A stretch of 64,000 nt of DNA, from contig JBDSQB010000012.1 in assembly GCA_039930045.1 (NCBI GenBank), forward strand, positions 50,570 to 114,569. The letters are read 5' to 3'. The stretch comes from Chthoniobacterales bacterium (lineage in GTDB: Bacteria > Verrucomicrobiota > Verrucomicrobiia > Chthoniobacterales > DASVRZ01). Positions within the stretch are counted from its first letter, which is position 1. The number at the start of each line of letters is the position of its first letter. The notes beneath the pieces are model-generated. The model was not told the DNA's origin. It made no database searches and worked only from the letters and a program-made list of their open reading frames with translations. This document shows, one piece after another, positions 33,345-42,487 of the stretch. Position numbers and translations under genes: made by a program.

Positions 33345-34820
33345 ATGTCTCGAATCCCCTCCTCGATTCCTTTGCCTCCAGCAGAACCGCCTTCTCCTGC
33401 ACAGCCGAAGGCTCCAAAAACTTGGAATGTTGGCACGCTTACCTACACCATGGCCGGTCTGGTTGCGGTGTTCGGCTGGCTTCTGTGCGGAGATTTTGCC
33501 TGGTCGATGCGGGATCGCTCAGTGGCACCGATGGCGCAATGGTATCTCAGTAACTTAAAAGTGCCGAATGTAGTCTTCGGCCTCTTACTAACCTCGTTTC
33601 CAGCTCTACTAGGCTTGATTCTTGGTCCGATCATCGCCGTGAAATCGGATCGGCACCGAGGGAAATTTGGCCGGCGAATTCCTTTCTTGTTAGTAACGAC
33701 GCCATTTGCGGCTTTCGGCATGATCGGACTGGGCCTCACGCCTCTACTGGCGAATTGGTTGCACGGTTTGGGGGCGGCGGGAAGCCCGGTTGGCGGGTGG
33801 TTGCATCGTGCTATTGGCGACTCGACATCCGGCCTCTGGTTACTCTCGATGCTGGAGAACAAGATGGTCATATCAGTCGTGTGTTTTACCGTTTTTTGGA
33901 CTGCATTTGAATTGGCAACGATCATCGGGCAATCGGTCTTTGGCGGCTTGATTAATGACGTGGTTCCGCCGGAATTGTTAGGCCGATTTTATGGATTGTT
34001 TCGCGCTGTGAATCTGCTTGATGGTGTCATTTTTAATTGGTGGATCATGGGAAAAGTGCCCACGCATTTTACCCTGATTTTGGTAATCATCGGAGTGTTC
34101 TACGGGACTGCGTTCATGTGGGTTTGCCTGAAAGTAAAAGAAGGCTCGTATCCTCCCCCAGAGCAACCTAAAACAATTTCTCGTGGACGGGCTGGCGAAG
34201 TCGCGGCGTATTTCAAAGAGAGCTTCAGCCAGCCCTATTACTTGTTTGTCTTCGTGATGTTAATGATGGGAACGCTGGCGTTTGTGCCCGTCAACGCTTT
34301 TGCCATCCCCTATGCGGGCAGCCTAGGTATGGACATGACGGCCTACGGTCACTGCCTCGCGGTGACTTTCGCGATCTCGTTTTCCCTGGCCTATCCCCTC
34401 GGGTGGCTGGCCGACCGGTTTCACCCTATGCGAGTTAGCATGGCCTCACTTGCGGGTTATTTCGTGGTGGCAGTGGCCGCAACCATTTGGGTGAAAACCC
34501 CGACGAGCTTTGCCATCGCTCTGGTAGCACATGGTGTTCTTTCTGGATGTTATTTCACCAGCTTCGCTTCGCTGGGACAACGCCTCTTTCCCCGGTCCAA
34601 GTTTGGGCAGTTCAGCTCGGCGGCAGGTTTATGCGCTTCCATGAGCATGATGGCCATCGGGCCGGCGATGGGTGCGGTGGTGGACCTGACCGGAAGAAAC
34701 TATCGCTATACTTTTGTCTTTGGTGGCCTGCTGGCACTGGTGGCGTTGCTCGCCGCGTGGCAAGTCTATGTCCGTTTCTTACGTTTGGGTGGGCCACGAA
34801 ACTACGTTGCGCCCGTCTGA
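33345..34820 (+). CDS. MFS sugar transporter
   Basis: A 491-residue transporter with about 12 hydrophobic segments and a cytosolic N-terminus rich in proline. The loop 2-3 signature appears as SDRHRGKFGRRIPFLL (MFS D-R-x-x-G-R-R). Overall resemblance is to the SLC45/GPH-like sugar symporters. It would import a mono- or oligosaccharide with protons or cations, matched to the GH172 enzyme upstream. It is convergent with the deacetylase-like gene. Confidence 0.85.
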   Translation: MSRIPSSIPLPPAEPPSPAQPKAPKTWNVGTLTYTMAGLVAVFGWLLCGDFAWSMRDRSVAPMAQWYLSNLKVPNVVFGLLLTSFPALLGLILGPIIAVKSDRHRGKFGRRIPFLLVTTPFAAFGMIGLGLTPLLANWLHGLGAAGSPVGGWLHRAIGDSTSGLWLLSMLENKMVISVVCFTVFWTAFELATIIGQSVFGGLINDVVPPELLGRFYGLFRAVNLLDGVIFNWWIMGKVPTHFTLILVIIGVFYGTAFMWVCLKVKEGSYPPPEQPKTISRGRAGEVAAYFKESFSQPYYLFVFVMLMMGTLAFVPVNAFAIPYAGSLGMDMTAYGHCLAVTFAISFSLAYPLGWLADRFHPMRVSMASLAGYFVVAVAATIWVKTPTSFAIALVAHGVLSGCYFTSFASLGQRLFPRSKFGQFSSAAGLCASMSMMAIGPAMGAVVDLTGRNYRYTFVFGGLLALVALLAAWQVYVRFLRLGGPRNYVAPV

Positions 34821-34848
34821 GTCGCCTATCCTTCAATGTCAATACGCG

Positions 34849-36171
34849 TCACTTGTGGATCGCTCTATTGTTCACTATAAAATCCCTTGGAAAAACGAAC
34901 TGCGCTTTTTGATCGATTAGAAAATCCACCATCATTCGGAACTGCTCGAAATTGTCATCCTTCCAACCGCCTGGGTGGCCTTGCATGACAAAATAATCCG
35001 TCCCGCGATTGTGGGCATAGGCCTCGAGAAATGCCTCGAAATCCGGCCTGGCTCGCGTCTCAATCGTGACCACTCCATTTCCTAGAACAATCTTGCCTGC
35101 GGGATTTTTCGGATCTCCGTAAAGCCAGACCGTGATGGTTGGTTCTTCCGTGAGCATCCGAACGGTGGCAGCATCAGTGATATTGAAAGGAGCCCCGAAG
35201 CTCGTGAATGCGAAACCCAGCTTTTTGCGGGCGATTTCGTTGGCACGGGAAAAATGATCCTTCTGACGCTCGTATGGTTGGCCCGAGAATTCGCGAATCA
35301 TCTTTTCCCCGGCGGCGTGGTCCCATCCGTGGTTCCAGAACTCGATTCGTTTGGCAGCATTCTCTTCCTGAATCCATTGGATGAAGGCCGGTGAATCCGG
35401 TTCCAGCCCTTCCGCGATGATCCCTACGGAAATTTTTATGTTCTTTTCCTTCGCGAAATCCGCTACCCGGAGCCATTGCTGGCTGACAGTTCCGCCACTG
35501 GCAGGTTTCAGGTCGTCCAGTTTGAGCACGATTTTCGGCGGGGTCTTTCCGCGAGTGGGATCGCGCTGGATCTCCGCCTTTAACTCCTGAATGCGGGGCG
35601 AGTCCACGGGCAACGGGGAGACTGGACTAGAAGCCGGCATCTCGTCGATGGTTAGGTCGTCGAAATCCACCGCACTCCCGGGCGGGCCCGACATCGGCTT
35701 GATCCGCACGCCCAGGGTGTGGGCGTTTTCGGGAGCGACCGCAGCCAATTCACCCGGATTCCAATTCGCTCCACCGGTGGCCGCGGTGCGTGCTTTCTTA
35801 CCAGCGGGCGCAACTGGCGGGGGAAGCGCGTTCCCGTGTTCGTCAAAGAAAACCATCTCGATGGAGGCGTTGGCGGGTTGTGCCCCCCCACCGCCGCTCC
35901 AATATTTCGCCAAATAGGATTTACCGGCAGCTACTTCAATTTTGGGGCTAATAATTTCGCCAGATGTCGGCTGGGAGGCGATTTTCAGCCGCAATCCGAA
36001 TTCGCCCATCGAAGCAGCTTCTTTCAATACCTCAGCGGAGGCTGCCGGGATCACGTTTACGCCCCATCCCTCCAGGCCTTTTTCCAATCCTCCGTTCTCC
36101 ATCGCCTGCGCCGACAGGCACATACCAACGAACAACATGGCAACTACTCGTGTGGGCAAAAAACGGATCAT
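34849..36171 (-). CDS. Secreted DUF2334-like polysaccharide deacetylase with binding domain
   Basis: A 440-residue exported protein: signal peptide (VVAMLFVGMCLSAQA), a jelly-roll domain (NGGLEKGLEGWGV, ~25-175) like that on the first heparinase, and a deacetylase-like domain from ~215. There a D-D pair (LKLDDLKP) and H-x-x-x-H (WNHGWDH) mark the metal site. The family removes acetyl groups from polysaccharides or is structurally related. It is the last gene of the long leftward series starting at the pseudopilin cassette, 18 bp after the LamG-like gene. Confidence 0.78.
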   Translation of the reverse strand: MIRFLPTRVVAMLFVGMCLSAQAMENGGLEKGLEGWGVNVIPAASAEVLKEAASMGEFGLRLKIASQPTSGEIISPKIEVAAGKSYLAKYWSGGGGAQPANASIEMVFFDEHGNALPPPVAPAGKKARTAATGGANWNPGELAAVAPENAHTLGVRIKPMSGPPGSAVDFDDLTIDEMPASSPVSPLPVDSPRIQELKAEIQRDPTRGKTPPKIVLKLDDLKPASGGTVSQQWLRVADFAKEKNIKISVGIIAEGLEPDSPAFIQWIQEENAAKRIEFWNHGWDHAAGEKMIREFSGQPYERQKDHFSRANEIARKKLGFAFTSFGAPFNITDAATVRMLTEEPTITVWLYGDPKNPAGKIVLGNGVVTIETRARPDFEAFLEAYAHNRGTDYFVMQGHPGGWKDDNFEQFRMMVDFLIDQKAQFVFPRDFIVNNRAIHK

Positions 36172-36189
36172 GGCTGATATGCGATCAAG

Positions 36190-36981
36190 CTATTTTGGAG
36201 TCTTTACCAACTCGACTTTAATGTCATCAAACAGCACGCAGCTCTTCGGCGTGTTTGCGACGCGCATGGCGATCAGATTAAACTTCGTGACTGACGATTT
36301 CGAGTCCGTCCGAACGATCTCCGCATCATCGTCAAACTGGAGATGAATTTCGATCGCAGCCTCAGTAGGCCGCATAACCTTTATCACGAGTCGATGAGGT
36401 TTCAGCCAATCATAACCGGGGACAAATGCTCCCCCGATGCCAACGCCATCATTGCCTCCACCGATGGCCGAGTCCGAATTCAATTCCAAGGAGATGCTGG
36501 ATTTCCTATCCGCACCCGGTCCCGTGCTTAACCAGTATCCGGCCGTATCGCCTTTATCTGGGCTATCGTCCTTATTCTCGCAGATCCCTATTCGTAGAGG
36601 GGCGGGATAGAGTATTTCCTCGTCACGAGATCTAAAGCGCATCGAGAAAACGATGGAACTACCCACTTCCAGTGCTGTTTCGGGAATACGGGCAAACGCG
36701 AGACCATTTCCTACGGAGAGAACCTTCCCGCTGTTCAGTCCAGTGGGATCGGTGACGGTGCCGAGCAAGCTTCTGTTATCTGACGTCTCCCAGAATGTCT
36801 TCGATTCAATCGTCGATGTGTTTTGAGATTCGGCCGCCTTCTCGAAATCATCGCTGACGATGACTTGTCCCTGCGAGGAAACCATCGACGCAAAGATGCT
36901 GGATATCGCTAGTACCGCCACGCGAAAAAGAGGAAGTTTACCAAGATTGGTGGCGTTGTATTTCAGAGGATGGATGTTCAT
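36190..36981 (-). CDS. Secreted LamG-like protein, paralogue of 23753-24517
   Basis: A 263-residue exported protein. A hydrophobic export signal (LFRVAVLAISSIFASMVSSQG) is followed by a beta-rich domain beginning VIVSDDFEKA and ending VLFDDIKVEL. Shared signatures with the protein at 23753 are TDPTGLNSGK, IPE-x-x-LEVG, a GYW segment and GG(G/N)-x-D. No catalytic motif is recognised. Its position between an esterase and a deacetylase gene suggests carbohydrate binding or handling. It is co-directional with gaps of 63 bp and 18 bp to its neighbours. Confidence 0.65.
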   Translation of the reverse strand: MNIHPLKYNATNLGKLPLFRVAVLAISSIFASMVSSQGQVIVSDDFEKAAESQNTSTIESKTFWETSDNRSLLGTVTDPTGLNSGKVLSVGNGLAFARIPETALEVGSSIVFSMRFRSRDEEILYPAPLRIGICENKDDSPDKGDTAGYWLSTGPGADRKSSISLELNSDSAIGGGNDGVGIGGAFVPGYDWLKPHRLVIKVMRPTEAAIEIHLQFDDDAEIVRTDSKSSVTKFNLIAMRVANTPKSCVLFDDIKVELVKTPK

Positions 36982-37044
36982 GGTTTATGTAGTTCGGTTG
37001 TGAAAGAGAAAATGGTGTGTTCTGTGGGTGCCACGACAAGTCGA

Positions 37045-38406
37045 TCAATGAGCTTGGCCCTGAGCTTTTTTCTGTTGCTCAGCCACCGTATTATAGATCA
37101 TATCCCCGATCATCGGCCAAAAATTGGGAGCCTCTCCCCCATGGCCATATTCAGGCGCGGTGATAAGTTTTTTCGGAGCTTTGATAGCGTTGTAAGCCGC
37201 AAACTGGCTGGTCGGCGGCGTTATAATATCATTGAACCCGATCCAGTATATCGTCTGAGCTTTGATGCGCGGTGCGAAGTTTACGCAGTCGAAATACCGG
37301 GCTACCCCCAGAACAATCGGATCTGGTTTGCCGGCAGCATCCAACGGAACGAGTTTGGGCCACCCGGCGATCCGGCCCGCCACCATGCCAGTGTGATCGC
37401 ACATGCCGGGGATCATGGCCACCAAGAGGGAGACCCGTGGATCGAGCGCCGCTCCGGCAATAGCCTGTCCCCCACCCTGGCTGCCACCGTTTAGGACGAG
37501 AATTTTTCCATCCCACTCGGGCTGTGAGGTTAGAAAATCGAGTGCTCTCTTTACGCGAAGATACATGCCGAGGAAATAGCAGGTGTCGCGGGAGCTGCTG
37601 CCTTCTTTCCGGTAGTTTTTGAGTTCGCCGAGATCCAGCGCGGTGTAAAATTCTGCTGGTTGCCCGTTCGGAATGCCGTGCGCATTGATCGCCAGCGCAA
37701 TCAGTCCCCGACCAGCCGGGCGGATGGCGGCGAGTTTATCGCTATTGCGAACACCGGCGCCGTCCACGTAGAGCATCGCTGGACAACTTCCCGGTTTGGC
37801 ACCAATAGGCCGTGCGTAATAACCGGAGACAGGTTTGCCCAGGCAATCGACCTGCAAGTCAAATGTCTCCACTCCGGGACGGTCAGCAGGCGTTTCGACC
37901 GAAGTCATCTTAGGATTGAGCGGAATGGCGGCCAGTTCGGCTTTTTTCGCATTCCAGAATGCATCGAAATCGGCTGGCTCCGGCATACTAGGTTTGATTT
38001 CCGTAGGGTCGATGCCGGCAGATGCGGTGGCTTTCAAATCCTGTTTGCCATCGTTGAAGGAGACGTCACAGGTTAGAAAGCCGGGTTCGTCAAGGTTTGC
38101 CGTGACGATTGCTTTTCCAAATTTCAGCTTGGTCTTCCCCTCTTTGATTGGCGGCACGCCATCTTTGGTAATCTTCCAGGTGACTTCGCGCTCATCAGTG
38201 GGTTCTTTTCCTAACACTAGAATCTGAAATTCCACCTGCTCCCCGCGTTTATAAATCGCCGCCTCCCGATCTGGATAAACCGAAAGCGTGTAGTCGGAGA
38301 CGATTTTCGGATTGGAAGCCGTGGTAGTGGCATGTGTCATCCCGCCCGGTAGAAGCGTGATGACCGCAACGGCAAATAGGGATAGAAGTGATGAGGGATA
38401 TTTCAT
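37045..38406 (-). CDS. AXE1-type acetyl esterase, copy 3
   Basis: A 453-residue secreted esterase, closely similar in length and layout to the copy at 27249: signal peptide (SLFAVAVITLLPGGMTHA), N-terminal beta domain (DYTLSVYPDREAAIYKRGEQV), AXE1 domain with nucleophile S309 (GGSQGGG). The N-terminal PDR/DRPEA-x-Y pattern, SxxR(D/E)TxYFLG and TSQPEWDGK are common to both copies. Its ATG overlaps the stop of the upstream lyase gene by ATGA. Predicted to remove acetyl groups that would block the lyase. Confidence 0.88.
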   Translation of the reverse strand: MKYPSSLLSLFAVAVITLLPGGMTHATTTASNPKIVSDYTLSVYPDREAAIYKRGEQVEFQILVLGKEPTDEREVTWKITKDGVPPIKEGKTKLKFGKAIVTANLDEPGFLTCDVSFNDGKQDLKATASAGIDPTEIKPSMPEPADFDAFWNAKKAELAAIPLNPKMTSVETPADRPGVETFDLQVDCLGKPVSGYYARPIGAKPGSCPAMLYVDGAGVRNSDKLAAIRPAGRGLIALAINAHGIPNGQPAEFYTALDLGELKNYRKEGSSSRDTCYFLGMYLRVKRALDFLTSQPEWDGKILVLNGGSQGGGQAIAGAALDPRVSLLVAMIPGMCDHTGMVAGRIAGWPKLVPLDAAGKPDPIVLGVARYFDCVNFAPRIKAQTIYWIGFNDIITPPTSQFAAYNAIKAPKKLITAPEYGHGGEAPNFWPMIGDMIYNTVAEQQKKAQGQAH

Positions 38407-40280
38407 GGAAGCGAAGTGATAGTAGTGATGACGGTGGCTTGAGCGACGGGGTCCTTAAGATTGATCCCGATGCGATTCACTGTTCCAGCGCGGGTCTTGT
38501 CTTTGAGGAGCTCGGGAGTGACGGTAAAATCAGCGCCGCCAGCGTCTATTTTAGCACGTAGAGACTGGCCTTCTTGCGTGATGATCCAGACGCCGGGAGA
38601 TTCTTCCCTAGCCACGCCATAAGTAATCAATGCCGTGCCGAAAGTAATTGGCCGGTCGGCGGTCATTTTATCGGTGATGGTGATCGAGCCAGCCTGACGA
38701 TCGAAGTCCAGTTTGCGGGTGAGTTCGTTGAGAGCGAAGACGTTATAAGCGCCGCGAAGATTCAATGTGACGCTGTCCATGTTATCAGTGAAGGACGTGG
38801 CGACGACATGCGACGAAAAGGCGGGGCCGTTGCCCTGGATTTTGCCGTTGATGAGAGGCACTGAATGGCCATAGGAATTGATGGCCTTGTTCTCGTAACG
38901 CTGCGCGCCCATCGTTGATGCGTTGTAATCGGTAACGCCCGGATCAGCCAAGACTAGCTTGCCATTCACAGTGACGACAAATTGTCCAAGATCGGTATGG
39001 GAATGTGGGACGCCATTGTTGCCGCCCTTCATCGAAACACCTAGTGCAGGTGAAACGCCCGGAGCGGATCGAGAGACCAAGACCTGACTTTGATCAAACC
39101 ACTCGTGGAGAGGGCGCTTTACAGGCGTAGCTGGCGAGGTCGGGCCGGCCTCGAAGCTCAGATTAACTCCCCAAGCATAGAGAAAATTAAAGAACGTGCT
39201 CTCCAGCGTAAGCGTGCGCGAGTTGCTCTGACCAATGCCAAAACGAGTGCTTAGTATTTCGTAGAGCCAGCTGATCGGAGGCTCGTAAAGTTGGCAGTCT
39301 CCGTAGGCCGGGTAGATGCCGGGGGCGACTTCGAAGCGCTGCGGAAATTCTGCAATTTTTCGAGCCACCGGATCTTTCAAAAAATCGAGCTTTCCACCGG
39401 TAGCAGCGCGGACTGTCTCAACCAGCAAAATGTAATGTCCGAACCCGTATTTCCAATAGCCCATCCCCTCGTGAGAATATCCGTCCGTCGGAAAACCAGC
39501 TAGATAGAACGGTAGTTCCTTCTCGCTTGCCGCAAGCACCTCCGCTCTTTCACGGGAAGAATCCACTACCGTGAGAGCCGAGCCGACGATCCCTGCATGG
39601 ACGACGGCGTTCCAGTTGTTAGGATTCGTCCTCCACCAGTCGGCCTTCTTCGAGGGATCCCGCACTTGGGCCAGATACGGCATAATGACGCGAGCAATGA
39701 TCTGTTCCTTCACCACCTTGCGCTGCGCTTCTGGCATTCGCTCTCCAAGCATGGAAAGGGCCGTGGAAACGCTCCAGGATGTCATCGCAGAACCCAGATC
39801 ATTCTCACCAGTGAAACTTTGATGAGCGGGCATAATCCACGACCGTTCGCTACAGATCGTTTCGATTTCCTTGAGAATGGCGGGAATGAACTGACCTTTA
39901 TTCTCCATCCCTTCCGCCAGCACAAATGTGGCTAACCTATTGCGCCGAATATCGAGAACGTTGTCTATTTTCCGGTCACGAGTTTTGATAGCCTCATCCC
40001 ACTGCGCATCTGTTACCACAGGACTTGTCTGAGTTAACATCCAAACAGCCTTCTTGACTGTGGCGATCCGAAATTCTTCCTCTGCGGCAAGTTTGTCCCA
40101 AACAGCTCGATTATCGAACGATGGCGCGAAGCTTTTAGCTTCGCCAGGAAGCATCGCAGCTATCTCGTCCACCCGAGTTGACGGCTCGGCAGCGTTAGCT
40201 AATACAGCACCCAGCGCAAACATAGAGAAGAGGAGCCTCCGAACTTTTTTAAACGTGGGCAGATAAAAGATGGAAAACAT
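38403..40280 (-). CDS. Heparinase II/III-like polysaccharide lyase, second copy
   Basis: A 625-residue exported lyase lacking the N-terminal binding domain of its paralogue at 28607. A signal-like N-terminus (RRLLFSMFALGAVLANA) precedes the toroid domain (NNWNAVVHAGIVGSAL, GYSHEGMGYWKYGFGHY) and the C-terminal beta-sandwich (GGNNGVPHSHTDLGQFVV, ADPGVTDYNAS). Motifs align one-to-one with the other copy. Predicted to cleave acidic polysaccharide by elimination. It is coupled by ATGA to the esterase gene and follows the sialate O-acetylesterase gene by 85 bp. Confidence 0.85.
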   Translation of the reverse strand: MFSIFYLPTFKKVRRLLFSMFALGAVLANAAEPSTRVDEIAAMLPGEAKSFAPSFDNRAVWDKLAAEEEFRIATVKKAVWMLTQTSPVVTDAQWDEAIKTRDRKIDNVLDIRRNRLATFVLAEGMENKGQFIPAILKEIETICSERSWIMPAHQSFTGENDLGSAMTSWSVSTALSMLGERMPEAQRKVVKEQIIARVIMPYLAQVRDPSKKADWWRTNPNNWNAVVHAGIVGSALTVVDSSRERAEVLAASEKELPFYLAGFPTDGYSHEGMGYWKYGFGHYILLVETVRAATGGKLDFLKDPVARKIAEFPQRFEVAPGIYPAYGDCQLYEPPISWLYEILSTRFGIGQSNSRTLTLESTFFNFLYAWGVNLSFEAGPTSPATPVKRPLHEWFDQSQVLVSRSAPGVSPALGVSMKGGNNGVPHSHTDLGQFVVTVNGKLVLADPGVTDYNASTMGAQRYENKAINSYGHSVPLINGKIQGNGPAFSSHVVATSFTDNMDSVTLNLRGAYNVFALNELTRKLDFDRQAGSITITDKMTADRPITFGTALITYGVAREESPGVWIITQEGQSLRAKIDAGGADFTVTPELLKDKTRAGTVNRIGINLKDPVAQATVITTITSLP

Positions 40281-40365
40281 AATGGTTAGCAGGGCCGCAA
40301 ATCAGATTGGATGTTCCAGCGACGCTTGATAGACTCTCTCTTACTATCGATAAGCTAGATCAGAG

Positions 40366-42432
40366 CTAGAATGCAAAAGGTTGCTTTTTCAGTGGAAACT
40401 CGTCCGTTCGAAAGGGTGCGGCAGGCAAAGTGGCGGCGTTATAGAGATTTCCGATGGGGCTGTCGGCCCATAAATAACGTGCGGCAACTGGTTTGCTAAT
40501 GTTAGTGGAGGAGACAATGACGGCCTCTCCATCAATTTTCGCATCTGCCGGAATCCACTTGTGATCATCTCCACAAATCACGAATCCTTCCAATTCGCTG
40601 TTTGGGCTGAGTCGAACGAGTGGCTTTGTTTCAGGTGACACGGAATTAGGTTTGTATGTTGCAGGAAGTGGTTTTGCCATCAGTCCTCCATTCACTTCGC
40701 TGAATTTCAGACGCAGCTTGTCACCTTCGACTATAAGAGAGTCGTAATGCGGACCGGAAAAAGCTATTGGCTTTCCATAGTCTTTGGCCAGGGCGATTCG
40801 GCCCAATCTTTCACCAGGATCTTTCTTGTTACGTGGGTGCAGATTCGCCTCCTCGCCGACGTCGATCAGCACCGCCATGCCTGTTTTTGGCAAAGCCAAG
40901 GCGCTAGTTTGTGCATCCCTTAAATCCGCCCAACAGCCTTTGGATGGATCACTGTCGCGTGGCTGGAAGTTCGGCAATTGACAGAAATAAAAAGGCAGTT
41001 CAGCTCCCCATTTTTCGCGATAATCTTCAATCATTGCCGTGATGCTAACGCGATAGTCATCCGGGCGATTCACGTTCGACTCGCCTTGATACCAAATGAT
41101 GCCTTTAATGGTATCATGCAGCAACGGCGCAATCATCGCGTTGTAGTTGTAACAAGCCAGGGCAGGATTAGGCACGCCCGGTGGCTTTGGTAGTGTGGCC
41201 AGAGCTTCAGGAGAAAGCGCTGGCAGAGAATTTTCTACTTTGGCAAGCCAATCACCCTCCAATCGAACAGCCTGCCCAACACCATTGAACGAACAAGAAA
41301 GACCGTTCTCGCATCCGTTTTGATCGGACACTCCGGAAATTCGCAAAGCGATTACATTCTCCCCCTCTTTGATGACCTCGCCAGGAACGATAAATTTGTA
41401 GATTCCCAGCGCGGGCGGGTTCGCAGGACTAGTCTTAGCTATCTCAACGCCATTCCAATAAATGGTAACAAAATCGCGGACTGTTCCGAACGTAATATTG
41501 CCCGGCTTGCCAGCGCCAACAGCGGGAACATTGACGGTTTTCCTGGCCCAGATGGCCCCGGACGCGGAGAATCCGGACGCAGCCACCTTCCCGGGCAGTG
41601 CGAGCTTCTTCCAATCGTCTGTTGCCACTCCAGGTGCGGCGAATAATGCTGGATCGACGGCCTGATCCTCGCGTGAATACTTTGCGACCCAAGCCTGAAA
41701 GGCAGCGACATAGGCAGCCAATTTACCGGGATATTCGTTGAATGTTGCAAGGCGCCTCACTCGTCCGGCGTCCATCGCAGGGCGTTTCGCAAAAGCTTCG
41801 GAACTCATCCAGACTTCGATCGCACTACCCGGAATTGAGGAATGAATTAGACCTACGGGAACGGTGAGTTCCGTTTGAAGTTTCTTTCCAAAATAATAAC
41901 CCACACCAGTGAAGTCACCTACTGTGGCAGGCGTCGCCAGTATCCAACTTCCCTTACAATCGTCCAATGGCGTAGGTGCACTGGCGATCTCAACCTTGAA
42001 CTGCCGTAGAAATGAGTTGGTTAGCTTTATCTCCACAGGTGCATTGATATCTCCGCGAAGAGCATATTGCATGTTGGACTGCCCCGAACAAAGCCAGACC
42101 TCGCCGACAACGACATCAGGCACAACGATCTTGTTTTTCCCCTCAACGACAAGGTCAAAGGGACCTTGCGGAGATTGCGTCAGATCAACCTGCGTTTGCC
42201 AACGGCCACTGGCATCCGCAGTTGTCTCTGCTTTGATCTTCCCTAAGACAACATGAACAGCCTCGTTAGGAGCAGCCATCCCCCAAATGCGTGTTGCAGC
42301 GGATTTTTGTAAAACAGCATGCGCGGAAAGCAGTGAAGGTAAACTAACATCGGCTCGAAGCGGGAAAACCACAAATCCACCAATTAGTAACAATATTCCT
42401 ACTAATGGACACTTCGCTAAAATATCAAACAT
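40366..42432 (-). CDS. Sialate O-acetylesterase-like secreted protein
   Basis: A 688-residue exported SASA-type esterase. The nucleophile lies in CSGQSNM (S119) and the downstream block WYQGESNVNRPDDY is typical; a late DVGEEANLHPRNK carries the likely D/H pair. A jelly-roll segment (GAIWARKTVNVPAVGAG... TIYWNGVEIAKT, ~residues 270-370) is inserted in the hydrolase domain, as often seen in bacterial family members acting on plant or mucin glycans. It would remove O-acetyl groups. It lies 55 bp after the unknown paralogue pair and 85 bp before the lyase gene, all on one strand. Confidence 0.88.
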   Translation of the reverse strand: MFDILAKCPLVGILLLIGGFVVFPLRADVSLPSLLSAHAVLQKSAATRIWGMAAPNEAVHVVLGKIKAETTADASGRWQTQVDLTQSPQGPFDLVVEGKNKIVVPDVVVGEVWLCSGQSNMQYALRGDINAPVEIKLTNSFLRQFKVEIASAPTPLDDCKGSWILATPATVGDFTGVGYYFGKKLQTELTVPVGLIHSSIPGSAIEVWMSSEAFAKRPAMDAGRVRRLATFNEYPGKLAAYVAAFQAWVAKYSREDQAVDPALFAAPGVATDDWKKLALPGKVAASGFSASGAIWARKTVNVPAVGAGKPGNITFGTVRDFVTIYWNGVEIAKTSPANPPALGIYKFIVPGEVIKEGENVIALRISGVSDQNGCENGLSCSFNGVGQAVRLEGDWLAKVENSLPALSPEALATLPKPPGVPNPALACYNYNAMIAPLLHDTIKGIIWYQGESNVNRPDDYRVSITAMIEDYREKWGAELPFYFCQLPNFQPRDSDPSKGCWADLRDAQTSALALPKTGMAVLIDVGEEANLHPRNKKDPGERLGRIALAKDYGKPIAFSGPHYDSLIVEGDKLRLKFSEVNGGLMAKPLPATYKPNSVSPETKPLVRLSPNSELEGFVICGDDHKWIPADAKIDGEAVIVSSTNISKPVAARYLWADSPIGNLYNAATLPAAPFRTDEFPLKKQPFAF

Positions 42433-42487
42433 GGCAAAGAATTTCAGATTTCAAAAGAATTTTCTGGCAATATTCACAGAACAGAAA

